A stretch of DNA of 57,500 bases from Mesostigma viride (GCA_009746045.1 RPFO01000130.1:1198913-1256412), one strand, 5' to 3'; positions 23,601 through 36,135 are shown, counted from the stretch's first letter. The notes: generated by a model not told the origin, from the sequence alone. A program made the numbers and translations.

Positions 23601-26600
23601 CTGGTGCTAAACAATTTGTTTGGGGTGCGCCCAGCTGCAAGGAATGGCAAATAATGTGAGGATCTTGTTCTGCCTAAGGTGATGAAAGAAAGTTTTCACA
23701 TTCTTCGGAGGGGCTGCAAGACTGAGATGTCTGTGTGGGTGGGTGGGTGGGTGTGGGGGTAGCGGCATGGTTGTTGTGAAACATGTGAGGGTTCAGGCTA
23801 GCAGAACGTGGCCAGGAGTGGAAAAGGCAAGAGGGATGGATAGCAGCGAAACGACATCAATGCCAGCAGCAAGCATGGTCGCGAAATGTGTGGGTGTATG
23901 GGACGGCGGGGCGGGTGGAGGCATCAAATTGTGGTGAAGCATCAAGTACTAGGTATATTGATGGGTGTGTCAGGTACGTTTGCCATCGGAAGCATCCGCG
24001 CCTTGTGAAGCATCAAGCAGATGATGACCTACTCTCGTGCCAAGTGTACTGGCGTAACGCAGTGGTCTTAGTAAGGATTGTTGGCACACGTCCGACGACT
24101 GATGCATGCGTCAAGTTACTAAAAGCACTGCGTTCAAGCAGGCTAAACTTTAAACCTTGCAAGTGGTGGATTCAGCGGTTTGAATACCGGGCATAGGTGA
24201 CGGTAGTGGGGTAGAGGAAGCATATGGCCTAGTGGGATAAACGGCTCATTGGAATGATCATCACTAGAAATTGAATGGTAACGCCATTAGAATGATAGCA
24301 GTTGGGAGTTAAGCACCTGCAAGCCCATCTTGCGGTCGCCCTCAATGCTCTTGAAGTCGTTGACGATGGCAATGCCCAGCTGCGCCATGATGAGCCAGGC
24401 CAGGCAAGGACAGAGCAGGGAAGCACAACAACGACATTCTTAGAGCAACGATAGAACAATAGAGTATCTGAGAACAACAACAGAACAATAGTATATCGTA
24501 GAAAAACAACAGGATGGCGATGCACAGCTGTGTCAAGGGAGGCCGGGCCCCATGTGTGCGTGTGCGTATGCGTACGTGTGTGTTTGGGGACAAAGACACA
24601 AAAACACACTTGTCACGGAACGGATTATCGAGATGCTTAGCTTCGCCAAGGAAAGCCGAACCAGGAAAGGGCATAGCAATGACCAGCATAAATGTCTTTG
24701 CTACCTAAACATGGCGAGTGAATACAACGAGATGGCGATGCCCCAGGGTGACATAGGACAGTGGGCCAGAAGGGGGGGGGAGGGGGGGGGTGGGGGGAAG
24801 GGGATTAAAGCTGTGTAAAACTACAGAACATTCCTAATAAACCGGGCGGATCATGATTGCCGAGCTGTGCCAACGAAAGCCCGGACAAGAAATAAAACAG
24901 CCATGGCATGCAGTTGCGTCTATTCTGGGAGCACAGGCGGCAGGGAGCCAAGACGACAGCAGTCCCAGGTCAAGGGAGCAAGGCAGCAGAGGTAATCCTA
25001 CTGTGCCCACGAGGGGAGAAAGGTGAGCGTGCCCACCCCCTCCGGATCGCGCCATGAGGTACTGAGAGAGTGTCGAGAGACTTACCCCCGCCCACGAGTA
25101 GAGCAGCGTGAGGATGACGACGTTCCAGGTGAGCGTGCCGAAGAAGGCCTGACCACACCACCTGGTGGAAGGGGAGGGAGTGAGGCGACCAAGCAAACGA
25201 GGGTGGTAAGCATGGGTGGTGCGGGTATACAGGCCGCACCGCCACCATCACGGGCGGGCACACGAGGGGGGTGGATGGGCGTAACCAAGTCGGTAAGAGA
25301 GTAGGCATGCAGGTAATTAGGAAAACAGGGCGGATGGGTATAAGCAAGAGCGGAGGCATGGAAGTAGGCATGCAAGTAGTTCGGAAACTAGAGAAGAAAG
25401 CGAGCGTGGGTGGCATGGGCATGCAGGCACCACCACGTGTGGCCACGAGGCGGCCAATAGGTGGATGAATCCGTGTACGCAGTGGGTGGCAGGCGGGCAG
25501 TTGGGGGCAACACCTCCAGAGTGTTCAGAAGGCCCACTCGTTGTCTACTCACCACACGGCAGCGAGATGCAGCTGGAGCCGATCACTTACTCTTCACAGG
25601 GCAAACAATAGAACCCCCCCCATCCCCCGCCTGTGCCAAGCCCCATCGTTCACATATTTGACTAGTCACCTTTCAGTATGTACACGGCAGTGAGATGCAG
25701 CTGGAGCCGAGCACGTACTCTTCACACGGCAAACCATAGAAATTCTCCACCTTGTGCCAAGGTTTACTCACCATGGCAGCGAGATGTAGCTGGAGCCAAG
25801 CGCGTAGTTTCCGGCCCATCCACTCTGCTTCAGCTGATGGCCCACGAGCAAATGGGCCGGTCATGCACAACCACAGAAGAGAGCCATGGAGAGCAATGGG
25901 TGAGTGACAAACAACAAGATGTGGCGTACAGCAAGTGGCGAGCCATGTAGGACACCGAGGAGTCGACGTAAAATAAGCGGCAAAACGACAGACGAGAGAT
26001 TCCGGGGAACCGAATTTGTTTCCGTTTCCATTTCAGGGGGGACAAAGCTTTGCTCGGGATGAAAAGGCTCCTTTGACAGTAGCATGTACTGCTGTACGTG
26101 CTCTTAGTACAGCAGAATGTCTGTCCCATCACATGCTATGTGCGTCCCATCCGCACGCGGAGAACAAGAAATGCTGACAACATGGTGGGGATGACAAGAG
26201 GGGCGCTAGGATTGCCCATGATGGCACAGTGATGGGTGTTCTACAGTTCTCTACCCACGAATACAGTGACTGTGCCGCACCTTTAGCGGGGGTGCCGAGT
26301 AGATGTACGAGATGAAGCAGCCAAAGACGGTCAGCAGGAAGACAGTGGGGACGTCATGGCCCGCCTGCGGTGGCCAGGGACGCATAGGTTGGAAGCGTGG
26401 CAGAATCAGTAACTTGACCAATTGCAGGGTGGGGCTGGTGCACAGGGTGGCAAAAATAATGCGGGTTGCATGTGTGGCACGAAACACCTTAGACACAGTA
26501 AAGCCATGGCCAACTGTATGGCACCTGCATGCGTGATACGGAAAAGGGCTATGGGTTCAGAAGCATGGCAGTTAAACGTTCAACATATAGGCTAATCATT

Positions 26601-29600
26601 GCACACCAACTAATCAAGCCTACTGCTCAATAAATAAATACTTCTAAATGTTCAACACATCGAGGCCTCAACACATAGACTACATTGCTTACCCACTCGT
26701 CCAGCTTCCATGAAAATTATCATACAGGCTGATCATCTACGTTCAAGACATAGGCTAATCATATTATCATACAGGCTGATCATCCACGTTCAAGACGTAG
26801 GCTAATCATATTATCATACAGGCTGATCATCCACGTTCAAGACATAGGCTGATCATATTATCATACAGGCTGATCATCCACGTTCAAGACATAGGCTGAT
26901 CATATTATCATACAGGCTGATCATCCATGTTCAAGACATAAGCTAATCATATTATCATACAGGCTGATCATCCACGTTCAAGACATAGGCTAATCATATT
27001 ATCATACAGGCTGATCATCCACGTTCAAGACATAGGCTAATCATATTATCATACAGGCTGATCATCCACGTTCAAGACATAGGCTAATCATAAAGGCTAC
27101 TCCTCGCTGACCCACTCATCCAGCTTCCAGGCAACTCATCATTTAGGCTTTATCATCCACGTTCAACACATCGAGGCCTCGAACACATAGGCTAATCATC
27201 GCTTACCCACTCGTCCAGCTTCCAGGCGATGGCAAGGCCACCCAGCAGCAAGAACCAGATCTGGGCAAGCACCTGCAGGCGGGAGAATTATGCAGGCGGG
27301 TTGCAAGAACAAGAAGGTGACAGATGCAGAGATTATGCCTAAAGGACTTCACACCACTGATTGCTTTTATGCACCACCAGCTCTGGGCGAGCATCTGTGG
27401 GTGGGGGGGAGTAAGCATCAAATAGAAACAACGAGAAGCCATCAGATGCAGATGCCTGAGGCAAAGTACTGCACCACGGACTGCTTGTAAGAACCAGATC
27501 TGGGAGAGCATATGCACTGGAGAGAATTACACATGAGGACAAAGACCTACATGGGGGATTAGCAGGAAGTGAAATTAATAAGATGCCGATGTATAGGGCG
27601 CGCTGTATACTAGTATATATGCATGCTAATATACATCAAACTGATCTGGGCGAGCAACTGTGGGGAAACCGAACGGTGGGTTTTAAGTATTCCAAAAAAA
27701 AACAACAACTAAAACTGCACACAGTAGGGTTCGATTGATACCAGTTCTTAGTTCACCATTGCGCTAACTGGAAAGTTTCATCACTTCGATTCTCTGCTTT
27801 GGGCAGCACCCCCTTCGTCACCCACCTCCCCCTTGGACATGCGTGCCCATGGAATCGATGGTACAAGAACTCACTGCAGTAGAACAGTACACAAACCCGC
27901 TGCGCTCCAATACTATAGTCGAGTTTTCCAATGTGGTTGAGATACTCGCATGATTCCCATCCCCAGGCCTCAGCACGCACCTCTCCCTCCGAGATGCGGC
28001 CCGAGGGGATGGGCCGGTACGGCTCGTTGATGGCGTCAATCTCCTTGTCGTACCAGTCGTTGATGGTCTGTCCATAGAATAGGTAGATAGGGGCAAGAGA
28101 TAAGGAGACAAACGGCATGTATGTGGCGAGGCATACTCAACGTGCTTGTCGTACCAGTCGTGGATGGTCGGTTGACAGCAGACAGGACGAGTATCCACCG
28201 AGGGAAAGAAACAATGCGGCCGGTAGTGCACCATCCATGACATCATCATAAGCTGTTGATGATCGGTCAGACAAAAGGAGCAGGAACAGACAAAAGGAAC
28301 AGGAACGGACAAAAGGAACAGGAACAGACAAAAGGAACAGACAAAAGGAACAGGAACAGACAAAAGGAACAGGAACAGACAAAAGGAGCAGGAACAGACA
28401 AAAGGAACAGGAACAGACAAAAGGAACAGCAACAGACAAAAGGAACAGGAACAGACAAAAGGAACAGGAACAGACAAAAGGAACAGGAACAGACAAAAGG
28501 AACAGGAACAGACAAAAGGAACAGGAACGGACAAAAGGAACAGGAACAGACAAAAGGAACAGGAACGGACAAAAGGAACAGGAACAGACAAAAGGAACAG
28601 ACAAAAGGAACAGGAACAGACAAAAGGAACAGGAACAGACAAAAGGAACAGGAACAGACAAAAGGAACAGGAACGGACAAAAGGAACAGGAACGGACAAA
28701 AGGAACAGGAACGGACAAAAGGAACAGGAACAGACAAAAGGAACAGGAACGGACAAAAGGAACAGGAACGGACAAAAGGAACAGGAACGGACAAAAGGAA
28801 CAGGAACAGACAAAAGGAACAGCAACAGACAAAAGGAACAGGAACGGACAAAAGGAACAGGAACAGACAAAAGGAACAGGAACAGACAAAAGGAACAGGA
28901 ACAGACAAAAGGAACAGGAACAGACAAAAGGAACAGGAACAGACAAAAGGAACAGGAACAGACAAAAGGAACAGGAACAGACAAAAGGAACAGGAACGGA
29001 CAAAAGGAACAGGAACAGACAAAAGGAACAGCAACAGACAAAAGGAACAGGAACGGACAAAAGGAACAGGAACAGACAAAAGGAACAGGAACAGACAAAA
29101 GGAACAGGAACAGACAAAAGGAACAGGAACAGACAAAAGGAACAGGAACAGACAAAAGGAACAGGAACAGACAAAAGGAACAGCAACAGACAAAAGGAAC
29201 AGGAACGGACAAAAGGAACAGGAACGGACAAAAGGAACAGGAACAGACAAAAGGAACAGGAACGGACAAAAGGAACAGGAACAGACAAAAGGAACAGGAA
29301 CAGACAAAAGGAACAGGAACAAACAAAAGGAACAGGAACGGACAAAAGGAACAAGAACGGACAAAAGGAACAGGAACAGACAAAAGGAAAAGGAACAGAC
29401 AAAAGGAACAGGAACGGACAAAAGGAACAGGAACAGACAAAAGGAACAGGAACAGACAAAAGGAACAGGAACAGACAAAAGGAACAGGAACAGACAAAAG
29501 GAACCGGAACAGACAAAAGGAACAGCAACAGACAAAAGGAACAAGAACGGACAAAAGGAACAGGAACAGACAAAAGGAACAGGAACAGACAAAAGGAACA

Positions 29601-32600
29601 GGAACAGACAAAAGGAACAGGAACAGACAAAAGGAACAGGAACAGACAAAAGGAACAGGAACGGACAAAAGGAACAGGAACAGACAAAAGGAACAGGAAC
29701 GGACAAAAGGAACAGGAACAGACAAAAGGAACAGGAACAGACAAAAGGAACAGGAACGGACAAAAGGAACAGGAACAGACAAAAGGAACAGGAACGGACA
29801 AAAGGAACAGGAACAGACAAAAGGAACAGACAAAAGGAACAGGAACGGACAAAAGGAACAGGAACGGACAAAAGGAACAGGAACGGACAAAAGGAACAGG
29901 AACGGACAAAAGGAACAGGAACAGACAAAAGGAACAGGAACAGACAAAAGGAACAGGAACAGACAAAAGGAACAGGAACAGACAAAAGGAACAGGAACGG
30001 ACAAAAGGAACAGGAACAGACAAAAGGAACAGGAACGGACAAAAGGGACAGCAACAGACAAAAGGAACAGGAACAGACAAAAGGAACAGGAACAGACAAA
30101 AGGAACAGGAACAGACAAAAGGAACAGGAACGGACAAAAGGAACAGCAACGGACAAAAGGAACAGGAACGGACAAAAGGAACAGGAACAGACAAAAGGAA
30201 CAGGAACAGACAAAAGGAACAGGAACAGACAAAAGGAACAGGAACGGACAAAAGGAACAGGAACAGACAAAAGGAACAGGACAAAAGGAACAGGAACAGA
30301 CAAAAGGAACAGGAACAGACAAAAGGAACAGGAACAGACAAAAGGAACAGGAACAGACAAAAGGAACAGGAACAGACAAAAGGAACAGACAAAAGGAACA
30401 GGAACAGACAAAAGGAACAGGAACGGACAAAAGGAACAGGAACAGACAAAAGGAACAGGAACAGACAAAAGGAACAGGAACAGACAAAAGGAACAGGAAC
30501 AGACAAAAGGAACAGGAACAGACAAAAGGAACAGGAACAGACAAAAGGAACAGGAACAGACAAAAGGAACAGGAACGGACAAAAGGAACAGGAACGGACA
30601 AAAGGAACAGGAACGGACAAAAGGAACAGGAACAGACAAAAGGAACAGGAACAGACAAAAGGAACAGGAACAGACAAAAGGAACAGGAACGGACAAAAGG
30701 AACAGGAACGGACAAAAGGAACAGGAACAGACAAAAGGAACAGGAACAGACAAAAGGAACAGACAAAAGGAACAGGAACAGACAAAAGGAACAGGAACAG
30801 ACAAAAGGAACAGGAACAGACAAAAGGAACAGGAACGGACAAAAGGAACAGGAACGGACAAAAGGAACAGGAACGGACAAAAGGAACAGGAACAGACAAA
30901 AGGAACAGGAACAGACAAAAGGAACAGGAACAGACAAAAGGAACAGGAACGGACAAAAGGAACAGGAACGGACAAAAGGAACAGGAACGGACAAAAGGAA
31001 CAGGAACGGACAAAAGGAACAGGAACAGACAAAAGGAACAGGAACAGACAAAAGGAACAGACAAAAGGAACAGGAACAGACAAAAGGAACAGGAACGGAC
31101 AAAAGGAACAGGAACGGACAAAAGGAACAGGAACAGACAAAAGGAACAGGAACGGACAAAAGGAACAGGAACAGTAACAGACAAGCACCAGCATGTGTGT
31201 GGCATCACATCGCCAATCCCTTGCCGCAGGAGTTATGATGGACTGTTTCAGACCAGCCGCCACGACGCGGGCATGCACCCGGGATTTACATGCAGATTAC
31301 GCCCTAAATTGTTCAGTTACCACACCCTAAACAGTTAGGGTTTTAGGGTTTAGGATTTAGTACATCGTGGTGGCAAACCAGGCGACACGGCCAGGCATGC
31401 GACCAACAGCCTACCCAGGCAGCAACCGCACCGCACACCCTTACAAGCCAGCACGCCTGCCACGGCTCTCCTATATTTGTTAAGCCAATTGCTGTGTGTG
31501 TATGTGTGTATGTGTGTGTCTGTGAAGCCACGCAGGGACAGCCCCACCAGCCGCATGGACACTTCCCGCTCCCCCCCCCTGTCCCTACCCCCCAACCCCC
31601 GTCAAAAAGTAACCAAACCCTGCACCCCCCCGTTAATAATAGCACGGAAACCAACCGCAAGGACGGAAGGGGGGTGCCTTGCCAAGCCGTAGGCCCCCAC
31701 CCCTTGTCCCACCATTTCCAGCTCTGTTTGCTACCTGTCCCCCACCTGCGTGAAGCCGGTCAGGAATGGTCCCGCCAGCAGCATGCACGTCATCGACTGC
31801 AAGACACTCTCGGGGCTCCACTCAAAGTTGCCTGCGGGGAAGAGGCAAGGCAAGCAAGCAAAACATGAGGTATGAGGTGAGGCAAGTAAGCAGGACGCCA
31901 CAAGAGGCAAGCACGGGATAAGGAATGGTGCACATAACAAGGATGAGGCCAGTGTACATAGTAAGCATGACAAGGCCAAACTGCGTGGCACAAGGGCACG
32001 CACCGGAGGCGGCGGCGCCGCACATGATGCCCCAGATGAGGGGCGCCCAGGTGACGGGCTTCGTGAGCTGCAGGCGAATCTTCCACTTGAAGGGGCCTGG
32101 GTCCTCGTCGGACGCGCCCTTCATGCCCAGCAGCTGTGCCGACGAGGAGCCGGCGCCCTCGCGGTTGAGCATGTTGCCGGGTGCAGATGAGGGGGTGGAG
32201 ACCTTGTCTGATTTGGGTGTGAGAGGGGGGGGGCGAAAGAGGGAGGCAAAAGGAAAACAGGGTTCTATGGTTGAGCACATTGCCGGGTGTGGACGAGGGG
32301 GTGGAGACTTAGTCTGATTTGGGTGTGATGGGGTAGGGGCCCCAGGAGGGAGGAGAACAGGAGTGACACAGGCTCGATGGGTGAGTACATCACAGGTGCG
32401 CTGGTTGTTGGGGACGAGCGAGGGAATCGAGACCTTGATTGGAGGGTGGGGTGGAGGGAAAGAGGGAGGAGGACAAAATGCCAAACCGGAGGACTAGGGG
32501 AAAGGGGTGAATAAGAGGCAGGGAGGGGTGGGGTTCCATGAGTGAGCATTCTGTAGGAGATGGATGAGGAGGTGAATAAGAGGGAGGGAGGGGTGGGGTT

Positions 32601-34010
32601 CCATGAGTGAGCATTCTGTAGGAGATGGATGAGGTGGTTTGGAGTTGCCTGCGATGTGCAAAGGGGGGGCAGGGAGGGTTGGGTTTGACTGTTTAATTAA
32701 GCAGGGGCGAGAGGGGTGGAGGGAGGAGGTATGACTGAGGAAACATGCCACAACTGCCAGGGGGGACGAGTGAACATGACAGCATTGTCTACGATGCACA
32801 GAAAGGGATAGGGGGGGGAAGGCGGGGGGGGGGGGGGGGGATGGGGGCACAAATGAAGCAAGACGACGGGAGAAGAATCCCGAGGTGAGGGAGGGGGAGG
32901 GGGGGCAAGCAGATTCCGCTGGGGCCGGAGTAAAGAAATGTGGACGTTGTATTGCTGCAACATAGCAGGAAGGGGGGGCGGAGATGTTGAAGCGGAAAGA
33001 TGCGCACTGGGATGAGAGCTGGTTTGAACATCTAGGCAGTTTCCCCTGACAGAGCCGATCGATCGCAGTGCATAGATGGATACTCCTAGCGACTGAGGCC
33101 AGGCGGCTGTGTAACAATCCCCATCACCATGCCTGAAATGTCGCTCTTCAAGGTATGAATACAACTCAGCACGACAATCAGCTCAGCACGACCCCCTTGA
33201 GCTGTAGGGAGGGGGGGGGTCCCAAACAGCTCTCTTTCCAGAAAAAAATGGTAGTTCGAGTTACATGTACATTCTCACACGGTTTAGAAATTGCCTACCC
33301 TTTAGATGACGAGAATTTTTTGCCAGTCATGTGAACAACTTCACAAATATGACAAAACGCGAGGAACATTAATAGCAGCTACTCAAAGTTGCGTAGCGGT
33401 GGGTATCGCCGCGTTCACAACTAAAAATAATCCCTGCTCTTCCCTTCCTGTAAAGTAGCCAGCTGATAGCGAAAAGGGAGTAGCCACAAGATTGCGAGGT
33501 ACACGTGGCGGAAAGAGCGTGCCACTGCTATCACCGTGTGCCCTGACATATTGGGGGCACGCTACTGGACGTACCGGACTTTCCCTCCTTCTGAGCGTCC
33601 GCCCGGACCATCCATTCTGCACAAGGATATGTCGCAGAACGTACGTTTGGAATAGCAATATACGATAATCGAAACCGCGGCTTCGAGTCAGAGCAAGTCC
33701 ATTACCCCACCAAAAAAGAAACGATAACTTTTACTCACAAAATTTGCGGAAACTTCCAGCCTGGTATCTTCACGCATATTTCACAAGCATATACGCATGA
33801 ATCCATCCATGACTCACGAAGTGGTTGCCTAGTCGAGGTCAAGTAGGCGCTGGTTTTCTTAGCAGCAAAACATTTATCTCCCGACAGAAACCGCCGGCTA
33901 CCCCTCAAGGCTGGCAAGCTTTCTGCTACGCGCGCAGGGCGGCTTTGCGCCAGCGACATTTGACAGGCCTTCGCCGACGACATTGTGGCGGTGATGCAAC
34001 TAGACGCCAT
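20627..34010 (-). CDS. CHLG: chlorophyll synthase, 13 exons, 399 aa
   Basis: Exons in transcript order: 33818-34010, 32004-32207, 31746-31831, 27981-28067, 27207-27272, 26281-26364, 25772-25833, 25086-25161, 24317-24379, 23137-23218, 22233-22309, 21295-21342, 20627-20698. All introns are GT-AG, all phases match, and the total is 1200 bp including TAA. The enzyme prenylates chlorophyllide with phytyl or geranylgeranyl diphosphate in plastid membranes, the last step of chlorophyll synthesis. It is a UbiA-type polyprenyltransferase. Seen here: KWKIRLQLTKPVTW, QTINDWYDKEIDAINEPYRP (first Asp-rich motif, about 161-180), YIYSAPPLK, and GLGIAIVNDFKSIEGD (second Asp-rich motif, about 286-301). It ends SAQPFFVFGLL and about a dozen more residues. 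Residues 1-65, rich in S, A and R, look like a transit peptide. That first exon is supported by a GCCATGG start context, a GTGAGT donor and matching phase, and is the least certain part. Introns hold minisatellites and copies of exon edges. Confidence 0.95.
21920..22012. repeat. 19-bp minisatellite in CHLG intron 11
   Basis: About five near-identical copies of GGTTACATAAAATGGTAGA. They lie in the intron between the CHLG exons at 22233-22309 and 21295-21342. Confidence 0.95.
22525..22715. repeat. degenerate GGCATTAGG-type repeat in CHLG intron 10
   Basis: Irregular copies of a word like GGCATTAGG with intervening GGCACRTNAGGCAT and CTATCTANCGAGCAAGG strings. Period is variable. Confidence 0.7.
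25547..25740 (-). repeat. two partial copies of CHLG exon 7 within intron 7
   Basis: The 3' end of exon 7 together with its donor region (parent 25766-25805) is copied twice further into the intron. One copy is near 25678-25720, the other near 25547-25590, and each is followed by a related CACACGGCAAACCATAGAA-type spacer. On the - strand both still read GGCTCCAGCTGCATCTC, the codons for GSSCIS, against GSSYIS in the real exon. The outermost copy keeps a GTGAGT after the exon-like sequence. They lack the exon's 5' part and have no acceptor, so they are pseudo-exon fragments. Confidence 0.85.
26686..27132. repeat. 47-bp minisatellite and exon-5 edge copies in CHLG intron 5
   Basis: About eight copies of a 47-bp unit containing ACAGGCTGATCATCCACGTT and AAGACATAGGCTAATCAT fill 26706-27090. 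They are flanked by copies of the 3' edge of exon 5, CCCACTCNTCCAGCTTCCA, at about 27109-27132 and 26691-26712. The outer copy retains the donor complement GCTTAC next to the exon-like bases. Confidence 0.92.
28262..31171. repeat. 19-bp minisatellite, 2.9 kb, in CHLG intron 3
   Basis: About 150 copies of the unit ACAAAAGGAACAGGAACRG, with A/G as the main variant position and occasional 13-bp units that lack GGAACA. The unit is not a multiple of three and lacks stop words, so all three - strand frames and one + frame stay open across the array, giving 970-1110-codon ORFs. These are artefacts: the array lies between CHLG exons 3 and 4, and on the gene's sense strand it is pyrimidine-rich. Confidence 0.97.
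31325..31358. repeat. telomere-type motifs in inverted arrangement
   Basis: CCCTAAACAGTTAGGG followed by TTTTAGGGTTTAGG. This is a plant/green-algal telomere-like word in both orientations around a short loop, lying in CHLG intron 3 next to the 19-bp array. It is only about 35 bp long. Confidence 0.6.
32262..32640. repeat. degenerate tandem copies upstream of CHLG exon 2
   Basis: The 5' edge of exon 2 with its acceptor (32165-32230) is copied at about 32262-32331, including GAGCACATTGCCGGGTGTGG and GTCTGATTTGGGTGTGA, and more loosely near 32385-32440. A 64-bp unit, GGGTTCCATGAGTGAGCATT and onwards, is then repeated twice at 32526-32640. In the first copy the exon-like frame would meet a stop right after the acceptor. 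Confidence 0.8.
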
Positions 34011-34136
34011 GGCTACCGAAACCAGCGTTGGCTCGCTGGGGATTTTCAGGTAATGTTTTATCTTCGTGGGATGATATTGCTGTCGAATGCGCGTGGCATC
34101 GCTACGCTGCTGTCCGTCGCGACGGGTATACGGTGA
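33818..34136 (-). promoter_or_regulatory. CHLG start region
   Basis: The chosen start at 34010 sits in GCCATGGCG, a strong eukaryotic initiation context. No clear TATA box or known light-response element could be assigned in the 500 bp upstream (34011-34560), which holds no recognisable gene. Confidence 0.35.
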
Positions 34137-35164
34137 GAGAGACGGCTTTATCTACGCCACGATTTCCGGATTGTAACTTAAAACTTGCATGCTACGGACG
34201 TCGAACTGGATTTGCAGCGTGCTTCGTGAGTTCTGGGGGAAAAGCAACTGGATGCTTTTTTCGCACTGCGGAGGACACCGCACAGCGCATTTAGCCGAAT
34301 ACCCCCGGCCGCGCCGCGCCAGGTCCAGCCACGAATCGTCATTTTTTTGCGCGATGAAAGTGGTACACCAAGGATGCCAGCTCCGTGCCGCGCAAACTGA
34401 TAAAAAACACAGATGAAATCTGGCAACAGAATAAAAATAATGCCGGTTTGCTCGCGAAAACAGGGTCTTCGCTCGCTGCATGGCAGTCCGTCTCCTTGTA
34501 GCCGGAATTACAACGTGAGAGTTGATAATCTCATGCAGAAAACTGAAAGCGGCTATGGCCGACGCCCGGCCTCATCATGCTGAACAGTCGCCACTATAAA
34601 CAATCACCGCTTCATTACCGGCTACTCAATCATTTTGGTCCCGCCGTGCCTGCATCCGCTGGTGATCTTACTGGAAACTTATCAAATGCTGATCAGTCCT
34701 CACACAATGTGGAATGTGGCCGCTCGCCACGAAGGATCAACGGCTCAGTAAACAGTATGCTATTCAGTTTTGCGACTTACACTAGTCGGGTAGTCAGTTG
34801 GGCCGCAGGCATGCCTGATGCCTGATAGTCGGTGCGGAACACGTCGGCGCGGCGAGCGACGGGCGACGGGTGATGATATCAGCCTCATGGGGAGTAGGGG
34901 ACCGAATACGCAGCAAAATGCATTTCAATATACAATGCGTTTGTATAGTTCGGTGCGTTTCTCCCTTGCCATGCAAGCTTGTCGGTTATCTTAACCTGAA
35001 GCCAATTCTGCGCAGGATATATCGACGTGTTCAGTTCTCCGTCGGCTAAGTGGGAGCACTGCATGAAGCTTCCCCCCACCGAGCCGGCCATTGAAATTTT
35101 ATAATTCTCGCGGTGTTCTATTCGTTATTAAGTGTCAAGGGCGAATTTTAGCTGAGCATGAGAT

Positions 35165-36135
35165 CGTGGCGCAGCGACAACGGCGACGGGAGCTATGGCC
35201 CACCTACCTCCAGCTCGATCCGGCAGACAGCGGCAGGGAAGAAGCCGGTATACTGGAGAGGGGCGGTCATCTACGTCGACCACAAGCCCTGGCAGGCGAC
35301 CCCCGCTGCCCCAGCACCCTCAGCAACCCCAGCCTAGGGGACAATATAGCAGTAGTGTACAATAGTAAGGCTTAGCCAACGTGGCCATGTACATGTATGC
35401 CTATGATGGGCCCCACACCGCATGACGCATTAGCTTGGTTAGCATTGCTTTGCCCATGCAGAGAGCTACTCTCTACTGAGAGGCCATGCCCTAGCTATTG
35501 CCTAGCCATACTCATTAAATTAAATCAAATTAAATTAAATTAAATTATAACATGCCTCCGTTGGGAGATCATGTAGCACATATTCCTTGATGGATGGGTG
35601 GAGTGGAGGAAGCCGCGTGTCGAACTAACCTAACTCTAAGCTATCTAGTCGAGAAAATCCAAACTACACTACTCATCAAAACGCCTCCTCTTGGGGGGAG
35701 GTGGCTTGCCCACAGGGGCTGGCGTGCCTTGACAATCTTCTGCCACCGCGTCTTGTTCTGCATGGCAGTCCAAAGAAGGGAGAGAGAGTGGATGCGGTGT
35801 TCAAACTGGGCTGCGACCACTAGGTCGGCCAGCAACATCTGGGTGTAGTTCGTGGCATGTTTCCCTACCCTTTTGGGAATGTCCATTGGAGCCATAATCA
35901 TCTTCCACCCATTGCCAGGCCTTATTAGGCCGGGTATGATACATCATGGTGGTGCAGGCGCACCTCGTGCACCCAGAGTAGGTGGCTGTTTACATCCCCC
36001 ACCTGCAGGTTGTAGCCCAGACTGTATAAAAAACCATATGCCCCTTCTCAGGGATATGTTTTACGTATACTCCCAAATCAGAGTATACTCCCAACGGAGT
36101 TTCGTTCTTAAATTTTAATTAATAAATTAATGAGA
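35165..36135 (+). mobile_element. second decayed LINE-type copy
   Basis: 35165-35340 encodes a frameshifted ORF1 C-terminus (QRRRELWP, then KPVYWRGAVIYV in another frame) related to 17200-17346. 35450-35560 matches the 18620-18660 tail block and ends in an AAATT-type simple repeat. 35930-36130 matches 18720-18906 and ends in TTAATTAATAAATTAATG. A - strand open stretch at 35641-35901 is unrecognised. The arrangement suggests two nested or adjacent 3' fragments. Confidence 0.65.

Noticed and set aside
27818-31278. ORFs of about 1000 codons (SVPVPFVCSCSF repeats on -, TDKRNRNRQKEQ on +)
   Set aside because: They are produced by a stop-free 19-bp tandem repeat inside a CHLG intron and stay open in several frames at once.
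32494-33117. Proline/serine-rich ORFs upstream of CHLG exon 2 as extra N-terminal coding sequence
   Set aside because: The low-complexity CT-rich frames lie in intron 1. The transit-peptide exon at 33818-34010 joins exon 2 in phase without them.
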